Source: Azorinus chamasolen | Taxonomy: Eukaryota; Mollusca; Bivalvia; Cardiida; Solecurtidae | NCBI GenBank assembly: GCA_963576725.1 | Contig: OY755251.1 | Location: forward strand, 35,345,619-35,409,618 | Direction: 5' to 3' | Length of the DNA stretch: 64,000 nucleotides | Part shown: positions 38,950 to 48,380 of the stretch, one piece after another | How the letters are laid out: every line of letters starts with the position of its first letter | How positions within the stretch are numbered: the stretch's first letter is position 1 | Notes under the pieces: model-generated | The model's database searches: none | The model's input: the letters and a program-made list of their open reading frames with translations, nothing else | What the model was told of the DNA's origin: nothing | Program-made: the position numbers and the translations under genes

Positions 38950-39310
38950 AATTTATTGAACATTTTATGAGTCTTAACCCATTACCTCATAGGTTATTTT
39001 AGATACAACCTCTTTGATTTAATCTACCGAAAAGGAGCATTGATTAGAGAAAATGAAAATTTTAGAATTTCGTAGTTTGATAGGTTCTATAGGACAGTCC
39101 TATAGGAGCAAATGCTCTATCCATCACAATTGTATTTCACAAAGTACCTTTACAAAGTCGTCAAAAGTAGTCAATATGAGGGAACGGATTAAAAGGTAAT
39201 TGGATGCCTAATACAGGGCAAAGGTTATGAAGAAAGCTCCTATAGGATATTTCTGCATTAGGTGTGTCCTGCATTGAGCTACCACCAGCCTTACAGACCC
39301 ATGATTAGAT
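38950..39310. mobile_element. PG-B MITE split by TTAA-1
   Basis: TTTATTGAACATTTTATGAG before, and GGATGCCTAATACAGGGCAA, centre AAAGCTCCTATAGGATATTT, TTGAGCTACCACCAGCC after the nested element. Confidence 0.6.
38974..39192. mobile_element. TTAA-1 MITE, nested
   Basis: TTAACCCATTACCTCATAGG to GAGGGAACGGATTAA; the palindrome has an altered left arm (GATAGGTTCTATAGGACAGT). Confidence 0.82.
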
Positions 39311-39429
39311 CATCACAGACAATTACAATTAGTTTACTGTAAATATTCACAAAGTAAAAAAGGAAGTGAAGTGTCAATTTGATGTAAGGTAAAGGTCACA
39401 TCCTCGTATCAAGGAACCTTATGGGGGTT

Positions 39430-39637
39430 TTACTTTACAACGCTGGATTTTCAAATCGACTATTAACAGATCAGACTTTTAGGAAAAGGTGACTATTTAG
39501 GAATATTTCTAAAGGAATGTGTAACATGACACACAGTGCAGACCCTGATGAGAGGACTCCTCTAGGAGTCATCTCATCTGGGTCGACACTGTTTGCAACG
39601 AACATAAATGACCCGTGCCCCGCTACGTAAGGGTTAA
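39430..39637. mobile_element. TTAA-7 MITE
   Basis: ACGCTGGATTTTCAAATCGA, GTGACTATTTAGGAATATTT; core GACCCTGATGAGAGGACTCC, TCTAGGAGTCATCTCATCTG, GGTCGACACTG; end CGCTACGTAAGGGTTAA. T:T mismatch kept. Confidence 0.8.
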
Positions 39638-39758
39638 AAAGCATTATTAAGCAAAACAGAAATTAAGTGGCACGTTCACATTCTTGCGAAATGCCCCAAT
39701 GACTTTGTTTGTTACCCTTCAAACTCCAAAATTGATACGACGGGATATTTGGGAAACC

Positions 39759-39888
39759 TAGTTTAGCGTGGAGGGTAGAAGCTAGGTAGAGCTGGGCCTA
39801 TCGAAATAGTTTAGCGTGGAGGGTAGAAGCTAGGTAGAGCTGGGCCTATCGGTGGAGGGTAGAAGCTAGGTAGAGCTGGGCCTATCGG
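39759..39888. repeat. 48-bp unit in three tandem copies before exon 1
   Basis: Units 39759-39806, 39807-39852 and 39853-39888 (last one short) with GTGGAGGGTAGAAGCTAGGT, AGAGCTGGGCCTATCG. Copies are nearly identical. The array ends 27 bases before the ATG of the split membrane-protein gene, hence in its 5' UTR or core promoter. Confidence 0.9.
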
Positions 39889-39915
39889 AAGATTGGATTG
39901 TCGTACTCTTACACC

Positions 39916-39976
39916 ATGCGAGCATTTGCATTTTGCGTTGTGCTCGGCATCGTTTGCTCTCTCCTATTATTAGAAG
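39916..39976 (+). CDS. Exon 1: signal peptide
   Basis: ATG at 39916, 20 codons and one base, donor GGTAAAC with GT at 39977-39978. Hydrophobic core FAFCVVLGIVCSLLLL. Confidence 0.72.
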
Positions 39977-42900
39977 GTAAACTGCTATTAGTTAGTCATC
40001 ATTATTCTACCAATCGCGAACTAACCGTCATTTACAAACTATGTCATAGGTTATACAACTTCTGAGACTGAACTCATTCATCACGTCCATTGCGACCGAA
40101 CGGTGTTTTGAAAACAGCTCGGATCCTGATGAGACGCCGAATATTGACACTCTGTCAGTAGTAATAAAATAAAAAGAAAGAAAATAAGAATCGCTTACTT
40201 GCGATTCGTTCAAGTCTTTGAGAAACTGTTGACCGAGTGTCAAATAGATTGGATGTTGATGAGACGCCAAGAAATTTATCGCCTCATTTTGACCCAAGCT
40301 GTTCGCAAATGACGGTTAAATCGCAATCAACATGATATGTCTTAACTCTTTCCCTGTTCTGTGCTTATTCTAAATTTCAATACCTACTGAATATATTCAT
40401 GAACGAAATAGCTACATGTATAATGGAATATGGAATGTAGAACATTGTAGCCATTTTAGAAAGTAAAGGACTAGAAACAGATTTATCAAATTCCATTCGC
40501 AAACAGAGCATACCCTGTTCAGAAGGCTCCTGTAGGAGCCATCTGATCTGGGTCTACTCCGTTTGCAAAGACGTGAAGAGGCGTTTATATGAAGAAAAGG
40601 GTTTTCATCATGAATATCCATGTAAGAAACGACGATATTATGAGTTTTTATATAATTCCATAACCCTTTACTCCATAAATACGCCTTTCTGTGCCTTTGA
40701 AAACAGAGTCGATCCAGATCAGACACCTCCTGTAGGAATGTGTGAAAAGACGTCTACATCAGGTGAAGCATCAACCTATATTTCTAAGTGCACTCGACCA
40801 AGAATATAGGCCTAGTCTATAATTAATCTAATTTTCATTTTGAATTTAAGACGTGATTTCTTGTATGCGATGACGATTCGGTTCGATTTACAATAATTTG
40901 TAATACTAACATCGAAGATCCTGTTCCGGGTTTGCCTCAAGAATTCTACCTAGCTCTTTATATCCATATATTTAAGTCACGTGGCAACTTAACAATTCAT
41001 GTTTTCGTTGATCATTGATTCCGATTAATCAATCTGAAACTCGCATTTCAATTCAGAAGATAAAAGCAAGAATTCTCGACATTTATAAACAAACTTGGTA
41101 CTCAAATATCAATAATGCAACACAACTAGAAACATACTGTTTGTTTAAACATGATTTCTTCTTAGAACCTTACTTGGACTTTATAAAGGAGAAAAGGTTT
41201 AGAATTTCACTGACAAAAGTTAGACTTTCCTCACATCAGTTAGCAATCGAAACTGGCCGATACACTAAGACTAATAGAGACGATAGAAAATGTATGCAAT
41301 GTAATATAAATGTTATAGAAAACGAATTCCATTTAATGTTACATGTAGTGTGTCCCAAATTTCGACATTTAAGAAATAGATATTTAAAAAGATATTATTG
41401 CCAATGGCCAACTATACAAAAATTGCAAAATCTATTTTCAGAAAAATCAAAACTAGTCGTCTTAAATATTGCTAAGTACGTATATTTTGCCATGAAAAAT
41501 AGATTAGTAGAATAACGATTTATATCGTTCATACATACAATGTGTGACATCATAAATTTAGACAGTTTTATATGTGCTGATTATGGACCTGACGGCACGT
41601 TAATTCCTCAGTAAAACGATAGGTGTATGAGTTATGTATTTACTACTGTGTGTATACATTATGTTTGCTATGAGCATTTTATGATGCTGAATGCAATAAA
41701 TGATTGATTGATTGATTTACCACAATGGTTTCACAAAGTAACTTTTACAGAGGCGTCAATGTGAGGGAATGGATTAAAGGCGTGTTTAACCTTTTCGCTG
41801 CCAATGCCGGATCTATGATTACCTATGCAAACAGTTTGGATCCAGATGAGACGCCGAGTAACTCGGCGTCTCATCAGGATCCAAAATGTTTGTTACTGTT
41901 ACTAAGTCTTGCTATGTTTTTGCAACAAAAATGAAGAAAATCAAAAGAATGAAATTGTGTAGCAGACGACAAAGTTAGCAGACGACAGAGTTTGGCAGCG
42001 AAAGGGTTAATATTGAGTAAATGGTTACGTAACCTACAGCCTTCCAATACGTTTGTATTTAATTACGTAACTTGTACCAAATTATTGGTGTCTTAAACAG
42101 CTTTAAACCTTTCTCTCATATGTATACACGCTTTTCGCGCATCTGCTAACAGGGTATACCCAGATCAGAGGTTCATGTAGGAGCTGTCTGATCAGGAATG
42201 ACAGTGCAGTTTCTAACCCTTTACCTCACAGGTTCACCTTTACGTACACGCCTTTGTAAACTGAGTACACATAGATCTAGATCAGATTGCTTGTGTACAA
42301 GCTGTCTGGTCAGAGTCTGCTCTGTTTGCTTATAAAATAATATAAATGCATGTAGATCTATTACATGTGTATTGTATTTTGTATTGTATTTCATTTTATA
42401 ATGCAACGTCACGGAATACAGACTTCACTTCCTACTAGCATAATATTTTCCACGTCGACGCTGTATTTTGTGAGGTACAGTGAATGTATACTGACCACAC
42501 TGGGATGCACGTTTAATTCAGCCAACAGGAGGAAAACAGAAGGAAGAAAGGGCATAATTTAACACAAACATCAAATTTTAAATCAAGTTTGTTTATGTTG
42601 TAAAAATCGACGACGTCACTGCACGCCGATATGACGTCAAGTATATTGTACTGGCATGTATTTTTATTCAGGGGACAGAACCGCTTGAGCAAACTTTCTT
42701 TTTCTTCATTTTCTCCATTCTTTATTGGTGTTGCATGATAAAAGAATTACTACGCTAGTAGTCTTGAAGTTAAGCTGGCTCGTCAGAAAAGTAGTTACAT
42801 GCTCGCCAAGGCTCATTTAACAACTTTTCTAACTCGCCAAAATACAGCTGAACTTCAAAGCTACTAGATCTAGCATAGTAATTCTTATATATATTCTTAT

Positions 42901-45900
42901 TGAATTGTATTTTGTATTGTATTGCTTTGTTTTGTAATGTTTATCGTATCGTATCGTATCGTATCGTATCGTATTTAGTCGCGTTATATTGTGTTGTGTT
43001 GTATTGTAACTGTTTTATAGTATAACTGTATTGTGTTGTGTTGTGTTGTATTGTATTGTATAAAACAGTGAACTACAATGCATCTCAGTGACTCTCAATC
43101 GATGAGTGTTGATGATGTTACATGTACATGTACTTAATGATTTTAGGGGCCATCATGGTCAGATGTTAGTTTCCACTATATACATGTATGTAACTCGATT
43201 TTTTTTATACTTATTTGGATAATTATATTTCAGTTGAGTGCAGACGAGGCGGGAGAGTTAGAAGCAGCAGTTATAGTGGATCTGGATCTGGGTGAGTACC
43301 TTTACTGTGACACATCTTTTAACTCTTAACTATATGAATATTCATATAAGAAATAATGACATCATGAATATTAATACCATGTTTTTTTATAATGGCTAAT
43401 GAAGACAGGGATTCGTGGTTCAGTTAAAAACTGTAGAATTAAATCTATATATATTCCATACAATCGAACAAATCAGACCGTGAACAGACGGTCCCATGTT
43501 TACAAAGGTGCACCTATGGAGTAAAGGGTTAAGCGACCACCCAAAAGAAGTATAGTTAAATATACAGTAAAACCTCTCTATAATGGCCACTAAATTACAG
43601 CTAGCAAGTATTTTGTGTTAAAGGCAGCAGGCTGCTTAAAGCAATGTGAAAGTAAAACCGAACGCTCCTATAGGAGCGTTCTGTTTTACTTTCACCTTGC
43701 TTTAAACAGCCACCTGCCTTTAACACAAGATACTTTATGTAATTTAGTGGCCGTTATAGAGAGGTTTTACTGTACCTCCAACAGGAAATTGAGAGCTTTC
43801 TGTATTATATTTGTCCTGCAAGAAGCAATCGACTGCATTTCAACATACCATAAAATCTCGCTAATTCGAATTGTCAGTAAGAAAGAATATAAACCTTTTT
43901 CAGGTAGTTGACTGTTTAATGCAGAGTGAAAGTCATGCAAAAATCCCCCAGATGAGCTTTCTGTATGACTTTCACCCGGAATTGAACTGCCATCTGTATA
44001 ATAAAACGATATTGCTACGTTTAGCAAGGATTGACTGTACTTATATTTAGTAACTTGTCTGTTTAACGTTTCAAAAGCCACAAATTGGACATAGACAGAG
44101 TAGACCCAGATCAGGGGGTTCCTGTTTGTTATTCCTCACAGTGTTAAAGGTTGCCACCTGGACATATTTTTTTTGCACGACTCATGTGCCATTAAAGAAT
44201 AGATGAGTTTTTAAATGTTAATGTGGACGAGTTAACCTAATATATATGGGTTGCAATAGGTCAAAACGTTGTTATTATGTATTGTGAAAAAGCTGTTTAT
44301 AGGTTGGTGTGTTTGACGCCCATCCTTTATCCCGATATACGAAAGCCATCCATTAGGTCCAGAAAACAGTGCACAACTACATAATCCTCCGCTAAGGTTC
44401 TACATTATAAAGGGTGGCACACATGAATGTTATGTGTAACAAACTCATCAGGCGCCGCGTTACAACGAATTACTCGTATATTTTGGTTCCGTCAATTTAA
44501 CCCTCACAGTGCGGGACACGAGTCACAAATGTCCTTTGCAAGCAGTGTAGACCCAGTTGAGAGGGCTCCTAGAGGGACTCTCTCATCAGGGCTTGTACTA
44601 TTTGTCATGTTATTTTTTATCTTTAGAAAAAAAAACCCTAAATATTCACTATTAGCTTGACCTATGTGAATTTTGGAATAGACAGTTTGAAAATCCAGCA
44701 TTGTAAGGTTTAAGGTGTCCAGTGCAATGCAATGATACACTTCCGGGTTCTAACCGGTACCCAAGCCACACAGTCCTGACAGCAGTCAAAAATTTACAGC
44801 ACTCCCTTCGTTTTTGTTGTTATCGTTTTCTATAACGTTAAAAGTGTTTAAACATTTAATAAATTGCTTGGCTGGTGCACTTAACTGCTTTTGTACCCAC
44901 GCAAACTACAGCCGTTTATGTTTGCCGATTTGAGTATACATGTAGTGTCCATTGATACGGAAGTACTGGTATGTTTGTAGTCACTTTTTAGATAATAGAT
45001 GTTTAGGTAATAGGCATTCATGCGCATCCTGTCATTTTCAGTTTCAATTTTTTATTGTAAGGATGTGTATACCTGTTTCACGTTGCCCTTACGGATCTAT
45101 TAACCCTTACAACGCTGATTTGTAAAATGGACTAATCCTAAATTCAAATAGGGCAAGCCCACGGTGAATATTTAGTGATTTTTCTAAAGAAACGATTAAT
45201 ACGACAAACAGGAGCCGTCTCATCTGGGTCTACACTGTTTGCAAAGAACATGTGTGACTCGTGTCCCGTACTGTAAGGGTTAAGCCTCTTTTATATAACT
45301 GAACCACATTTTCTCATGCCCTACACTTTCAAGATTCCATTTTTCTACACAAATGTTGTCAGGGCTTCAGACAGTGTCAACAGCTGCTATTGTTACTTTC
45401 GTAACATACACATTGCGAGTTTTTCTCAGGATACAATGATACTTCTATTGGCCGGGTTATAGTCCTTCACTCCTTGAATATTCATCTAAAAACAACGTAT
45501 GTTTGTATTATTATTAAAATATGATAACTGTTGTAAATGGCTTATGAACGCATACATTTCTGGCCATGACAGAAACTGTAGATTCAGATATATACTGTTT
45601 CATAAGCAAATAGAACGGACCCAGGTCAGGGAGCTCCTGTAGTAAAGAGACATGTCTATGAGATACAGCAAACCCCCTCTAAACCGGATGTTAAATTTAG
45701 TATAAATATCAATCTTAGAGACAGGTGGCAGCTTAGTGCATGGCGAAAGTAATGCAGAAAGCTCCTAGAGGTTCTTTCTGCGATACTTTCACTCAGAATT
45801 AAGCAGTCACCTGCCTAAAAGTATCTAAATTCTTCTCTATTAGAATTCCGGTTGAGAGGGGTTTGACTGTAAAGGGTTAATTCGAATCATAGAAAAATAT

Positions 45901-46189
45901 TAATTGGCAATGTTTCATATGTTCCGGTCCCTCCCGGAAATTTCAGAAACGCTTTTCAGTGTCTCGCACCCGCGACTCCTCTCAACCCAGGGGTTAAAAT
46001 GGGTATCCGTGAGGGTTTCTTCAGTTACATGTATGATAGTTACGCGATCAGCCCTTTCGTTTCCGTTTCAGTGGCAGTGTGTCATCCGGTGTAATTTATG
46101 GGATTGTCGCCGGAAGTGTTGTAGGAGTTCTTATTTTCGTGGCCGTGGTTTACTGTGGCCTCAAGTACTACTATCGCAACTCCCCGTAA
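39916..46189 (+). CDS. Small single-pass membrane protein, three exons
   Basis: Joining 39916-39976, 43234-43291 and 46072-46189 gives a 78-residue open frame plus TAA. All four splice borders are canonical (GAAG/GTAAAC; TATATTTCAG/TT; TGG/GTGAGT; CCGTTTCAG/TG), and both junctions fall within codons in phase. Residues 1-21 are a signal peptide (MRAFAFCVVLGIVCSLLLLE). The short ectodomain (22-46) is CRRGGRVRSSSYSGSGSGG. A helix follows (about 48-71, VIYGIVAGSVVGVLIFVAVV), then YCGLKYYYRNSP. This layout resembles small Cys/Tyr-rich or Shisa-like type I membrane proteins, of which molluscs have many; the family name is inference and the function unknown. A has position -3 of the ATG. Introns of about 3.3 and 2.8 kb are filled with MITEs and a LINE fragment. 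No database match was possible. Confidence 0.72.
40100..40330. mobile_element. TTAA-9 type GGATCC-core MITEs
   Basis: 40105-40145 holds half a core (GCTCGGATCCTGATGAGACG). 40205-40325 has GCGATTCGTTCAAGTCTTTG, AGAAACTGTTGACCGAGTGT, core TTGGATGTTGATGAGACGCC..CGCCTCATTTTGACCCAAGC and TTCGCAAATGACGGTTAAAT, matching 22080-22240. Confidence 0.6.
40342..40603. mobile_element. TTAA-2 MITE
   Basis: TTAACTCTTTCCCTGTTCTG, ATTTCAATACCTACTGAATA, core ACCCTGTTCAGAAGGCTCCT, GTAGGAGCCATCTGATCTGGG, end GAAGAAAAGGGTTTT. A reversed TTAA-3 half follows to 40790 (CCCTTTACTCCATAAATACG). Confidence 0.8.
41012..41717 (+). mobile_element. Non-LTR retrotransposon, 5'-truncated 3' end
   Basis: Contains the C-terminal part of a reverse-transcriptase polyprotein, a short 3' UTR (GATGCTGAATGCAATAAATG) and a tail of TGAT repeats (41700-41717). 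The tail and missing 5' part fit target-primed reverse transcription with early arrest. It lies in intron 1 of the split membrane-protein gene. Confidence 0.8.
41015..41515 (+). pseudogene. LINE ORF2 C-terminal fragment
   Basis: About 166 codons open from a stop at 41009, with no own ATG. The sequence KRFRISLTKVRLSSHQLAIE followed by GRY and a zinc-knuckle-like C-x2-C ... H-x(4)-C (CMQC, NEFHLMLHVVCP) is the usual C-terminus of LINE proteins of the type abundant in molluscs. Without the endonuclease and polymerase parts it cannot act. Subfamily not determined. Confidence 0.75.
41717..41778. mobile_element. TTAA-1 MITE, right arm only
   Basis: CACAATGGTTTCACAAAGTA, GAGGCGTCAATGTGAGGGAA, TGGATTAA, starting immediately at the LINE tail. 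Confidence 0.65.
41786..42010. mobile_element. TTAA-5 MITE, reference copy
   Basis: TTAACCTTTTCGCTGCCAAT to GGCAGCGAAAGGGTTAA. Core AAACAGTTTGGATCCAGATG, AGACGCCGAGTAACTCGGCG, TCTCATCAGGATCCAAAATG: a perfect 14-base tip palindrome CCGAGTAACTCGG-like, one A:A stem mismatch. Long arm TAGCAGACGACAAAG duplicated. Confidence 0.9.
42097..42360. mobile_element. TTAA-2/3 fragments in tandem
   Basis: 42097-42213: CTTTCTCTCATATGTATACA, GTATACCCAGATCAGAGG..GAGCTGTCTGATCAGGAATG. 42214-42360: TAACCCTTTACCTCACAGGT, ATCTAGATCAGATTGC..GCTGTCTGGTCAGAGTCTGC, TGCTTATAAAATAATATAAA; long arm missing. Confidence 0.6.
42742..42894. repeat. Imperfect hairpin repeat of unknown family
   Basis: Arms AGAATTACTACGCTAGTAG and CTACTAGATCTAGCATAGTA, ATTCT pair; inner words TTGAAGTTAAGCTG and CAGCTGAACTTCAA also pair, with AACTCGCCAAAATA inside. 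No clear target duplication. Confidence 0.6.
42941..42977. repeat. (CGTAT)n microsatellite
   Basis: Seven uninterrupted CGTAT units, followed to 43070 by degenerate TTGTATTGTA/TTGTGTTGTG repetition. Confidence 0.9.
43234..43291 (+). CDS. Exon 2: ectodomain of the small membrane protein
   Basis: 58 bases after TTATATTTCAG (43223-43233), donor GGTGAGTACC with GT at 43292-43293. Codes for V22-ECRRGGRVRSSSYSGSGS plus two bases of the next Gly. Confidence 0.72.
43319..43532. mobile_element. TTAA-3 MITE, core collapsed
   Basis: TTAACTCTTAACTATATGAA to ATGGAGTAAAGGGTTAA; CAGACCGTGAACAGACGGTC runs straight into CATGTTTACAAAGG. Begins 27 bases inside intron 2. Confidence 0.85.
43563..43774. mobile_element. 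PG-A hairpin MITE, full length
   Basis: TA-bounded, CAGTAAAACCTCTCTATAAT to GAGAGGTTTTACTG; centre GCTCCTATAGGAGC at 43666-43679. Adjacent 43847-44039 is a PG-B copy (AAAATCTCGCTAATTCGAAT; AAATCCCCCAGATGAGCTTT centre). Confidence 0.92.
43847..44039. mobile_element. PG-B MITE
   Basis: TAAAATCTCGCTAATTCGAA, GTTTAATGCAGAGTGAAAGT arm, CACCCGGAATTGAACTGCCA arm, end GTTTAGCAAGGATTGACTGT. Confidence 0.75.
44060..44150. mobile_element. TTAA-7 fragment
   Basis: TTAACGTTTCAAAAGCCACA, CAGAGTAGACCCAGATCAGG, GGGTTCCTGTTTGTTATTCC; the hairpin is collapsed. 44151-44496 shows nothing recognisable. Confidence 0.5.
44497..44713. mobile_element. TTAA-7 MITE, full length
   Basis: TTAACCCTCACAGTGCGGGA to CAGCATTGTAAGGTTTAA. 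Core CAGTGTAGACCCAGTTGAGA, GGGCTCCTAGAGGGACTC, TCTCATCAGGGCTTGTAC; A:A mismatch. Confidence 0.85.
44714..45099. other. Intronic stretch with no recognisable element
   Basis: Within intron 2; no long frame, MITE end or tandem repeat. Confidence 0.4.
45100..45283. mobile_element. TTAA-7 MITE with half a core
   Basis: TTAACCCTTACAACGCTGAT to CGTACTGTAAGGGTTAA. The hairpin is reduced to ACAGGAGCCGTCTCATCTGG and TCTACACTGTTTGC. Confidence 0.85.
45462..45880. mobile_element. TTAA-3 MITE split by PG-B
   Basis: ATAGTCCTTCACTCCTTGAA, core GACCCAGGTCAGGGAGCTCC; the last piece AAAGGGTTAA follows the nested element. Confidence 0.7.
45664..45871. mobile_element. PG-B MITE (CCGG subtype), nested
   Basis: TA, CAGCAAACCCCCTCTAAACC to GGTTGAGAGGGGTTTGACTG; centre AAAGCTCCTAGAGGTTCTTT; arms GGCAGCTTAGTGCATGGCGA and complement. 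Confidence 0.85.
46072..46189 (+). CDS. Exon 3: transmembrane helix, tail and stop
   Basis: Acceptor TTTCGTTTCCGTTTCAG (AG at 46070-46071). Frame GSVSSGVIYGIVAGSVVGVL.., YCGLKYYYRNSP, TAA at 46187-46189, then G and GTAAGT (46191). A second GT at 46186 (CCCC/GTAAGG) would skip the stop; joined to the acceptor at 48809 it would end PTPI and stop. Either way the tail is short. Confidence 0.72.
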
Positions 46190-46410
46190 GGTAAGTATCA
46201 CGACGACTGGAAAGTTAATTCAAGGTGAAGACTTTCACAGCAACTCGTAAGGTAAATCGAAGTAAACATTATCGCAGCAACTCGTCAGATAAGTCAAAGT
46301 GAACATTATTGCAGCAACTCGTAAGGTTAGTCAAAATGAACAGTATTGTGCCAACTGGAAGGGTAAGTCAAAGTAAACATTATCTCAACAACTCGAAAGG
46401 TAAGTCAAGG
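46177..46410 (+). repeat. 37-bp repeat multiplying the exon 3 splice donor
   Basis: Units start near 46177 (exon end), 46240, 46277, 46314, 46350 and 46387. Each has GCAACTCGTAAGGTAAGTCA or close, followed by AGTAAACATTAT. Donor words are GTAAGT (46191), GTAAAT, ATAAGT, GTTAGT, GTAAGT (46363) and GTAAGT (46400). Confidence 0.85.
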
Positions 46411-46559
46411 GCCCTCGTAATATTTCAAGACAAATCAATCACTACAGTACACGACATTAGATTTTTTTCAAAACACCTCAATTGCTAGCGGATATTGCAG
46501 GAAAAATAATACAAAAACGAACTTTCTGTATTTCTTTTGACACTGCTTTATAGTTTCAT

Positions 46560-46690
46560 AATTAGAGCTCCTTGTTGACTTCAGGAGCCTTCTGCATTAC
46601 GTTTGACCTGCATTTGGCTTCCGCCTGCTTTTTAGTCTCATACTTAGACCTCTTTTTCATGGACAACGCTTAAGACGGATTCTACTGTAC
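46560..46690. mobile_element. PG-B MITE, right half
   Basis: GAGCTCCTTGTTGACTTCAG, GAGCCTTCTGCATTACGTTT, GACCTGCATTTGGCTTCCGC, end CAACGCTTAAGACGGATTCT, ACTGTA. Confidence 0.7.
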
Positions 46691-47028
46691 TGAACTCATG
46701 TGATATATACTAATTTTAGATGCAAATATACAGCAGATTTGCAATGTAATGCATCACGATTATAATAACAATGAAACTCCTGGATATGCCTTGTACATGT
46801 ATGTAACAGCAAGTGTATATCAGGTTAAGCTTAGTCTGTCTCTAAGGCTACGAAATGGTCATTGATTGTTTTGTAGTCAAATTTGTGCTTCTAGATCTGC
46901 AGTGACTCTCTTTCGCATGCCCAGATAGTGTGCATATAGTCATGTCACAGTGTTTAAATTGCTGTCTCATCCAGGTTTACACCGTTACCAGTATAAGCAA
47001 ACACAAACTCCACTAAATGTGAATATCA
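46691..47028. other. No recognisable element
   Basis: AT-rich unique-looking sequence downstream of exon 3. Confidence 0.35.
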
Positions 47029-47238
47029 TTAACCCTTTCAGTCGGGAAATGTGTCCCTAATGCCGTTTTCAAACACTGTAGACCCAAATGAGAGATCTCC
47101 TAGAGGAGCCTTCTCACGAGGATCTACACTCGTTGTCATGTTACACGCTTCCCTTAAATAATCACTGATATTCACGGTTATTAGACCTGTTTGCAGTTTT
47201 AATTAGTTCATTTGAACATTTAGTAATGAAAACGTTAA
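47029..47238. mobile_element. TTAA-7 MITE
   Basis: TTAACCCTTTCAGTCGGGAA to AGTAATGAAAACGTTAA. Core CTGTAGACCCAAATGAGAGA, TCTCCTAGAGGAGCCTTCTC, ACGAGGATCTACACT. Confidence 0.8.
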
Positions 47239-47533
47239 GTTATGAATACACAGACTGGATGCCGCATATAAAAGATCAATATCATTTGACTGTAAGATCT
47301 ATTCTCTCGACAATGACCCTTTTAAAGTCAGTCATTACATGGTCTTCTTCGAATCCATACCAAAATTAACTCTTAATCTAAACATATGATACATGTATAT
47401 TATGCTTTTGCAAAAACATAACTATATACAGTCAGCTTAAATGCTTTGAATGGATGTTGACCATCTCAAAATAATACAAAATATTTGCAGAGTGTCAAAA
47501 TTTGCACACCGGTATTGTTTCAAAAATGCATCT

Positions 47534-47670
47534 TTTAAACCCTTTACGCTATGAAAATTCATATAATAAATAATGGCGTCGCGAATGCTATTTACATTCA
47601 ATATTCTGATCTCGGTCTACTCTGTTTGCTCTACTCTGTTTGCAAATACGTATTTATGGCGTTAAGGGCG
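47534..47670. mobile_element. TTAA-3 MITE, shortened
   Basis: TAAACCCTTTACGCTATGAA, AATAATGGCGTCGCGAATGC, only the right core arm (CTGATCTCGGTCTACTCTGT, with a 13-bp direct duplication CTACTCTGTTTGC) and TTTATGGCGTTAAGGG. Confidence 0.7.
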
Positions 47671-47898
47671 AAAAAGCAATTAATGTCTTGATAAGAGATG
47701 TTGATGTTAAGGACATGACTACTCCCCGTTATCTATACTGATTGTGCGTCGAACAACAGTGTAGAACTATAGCAAAGGGCTCCTCATTCAAGACCCTCTC
47801 GCAAACTAAGCATTTCATACCGAATTGACTCTGTAGTTAAATACTGAGGGCTATTCCACTTTTGGTCTGCGCGGTTTGTCAAATTATCATTTTATTGT

Positions 47899-48144
47899 TT
47901 AACCCTTTTCATTCATATAAACTCCTTTTCGAGCATTTGCAAACAGAGTAGACTCAGATCAGACGGCTCTTATAGAAGAAGTCTGATCAAGGGTTGCTCT
48001 GTTTGTTAATGGAATTAGACCGATCTGGTTCTTTACTTTCCATAATGGCTACGATGTTCCACCTTCCATATATCATTATAACTATTTTGTCCATGAATAT
48101 TCAGGTATTGGAATTTGAAATAGACGTAGAACAGGAAAAGGGTA
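47899..48144. mobile_element. TTAA-2 MITE
   Basis: TTAACCCTTTTCATTCATAT to AACAGGAAAAGGGTATA. Core GACTCAGATCAGACGGCTCT, TAGAAGAAGTCTGATCAAGG with A:A mismatch. Confidence 0.85.
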
Positions 48145-48151
48145 TACTATA

Positions 48152-48380
48152 TCAACCCATTCCTTCATATGGACGACTATTGACGACTCTGTAAAAGTCA
48201 CTTTGTGAAACCATTGTGATAAATAGGGCATTTGCTGTAATAGGAGCAAATGCTCTATTTATCACAATGGTTTCAAACTGCAAAATTCTAAAATGGTCCT
48301 TTTCTCTAGTTAAAGCTCCTTTTCGGTAGATTTAATCAAAGAGGTTGTATCTGAAAATAGCCTATGAGGTAATGGGTTAA
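48152..48380. mobile_element. TTAA-1 MITE, full length
   Basis: TCAACCCATTCCTTCATATG to CCTATGAGGTAATGGGTTAA; centre GGCATTTGCTGTAATAGGAGC. Reverse orientation to 2191-2422. Confidence 0.88.
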
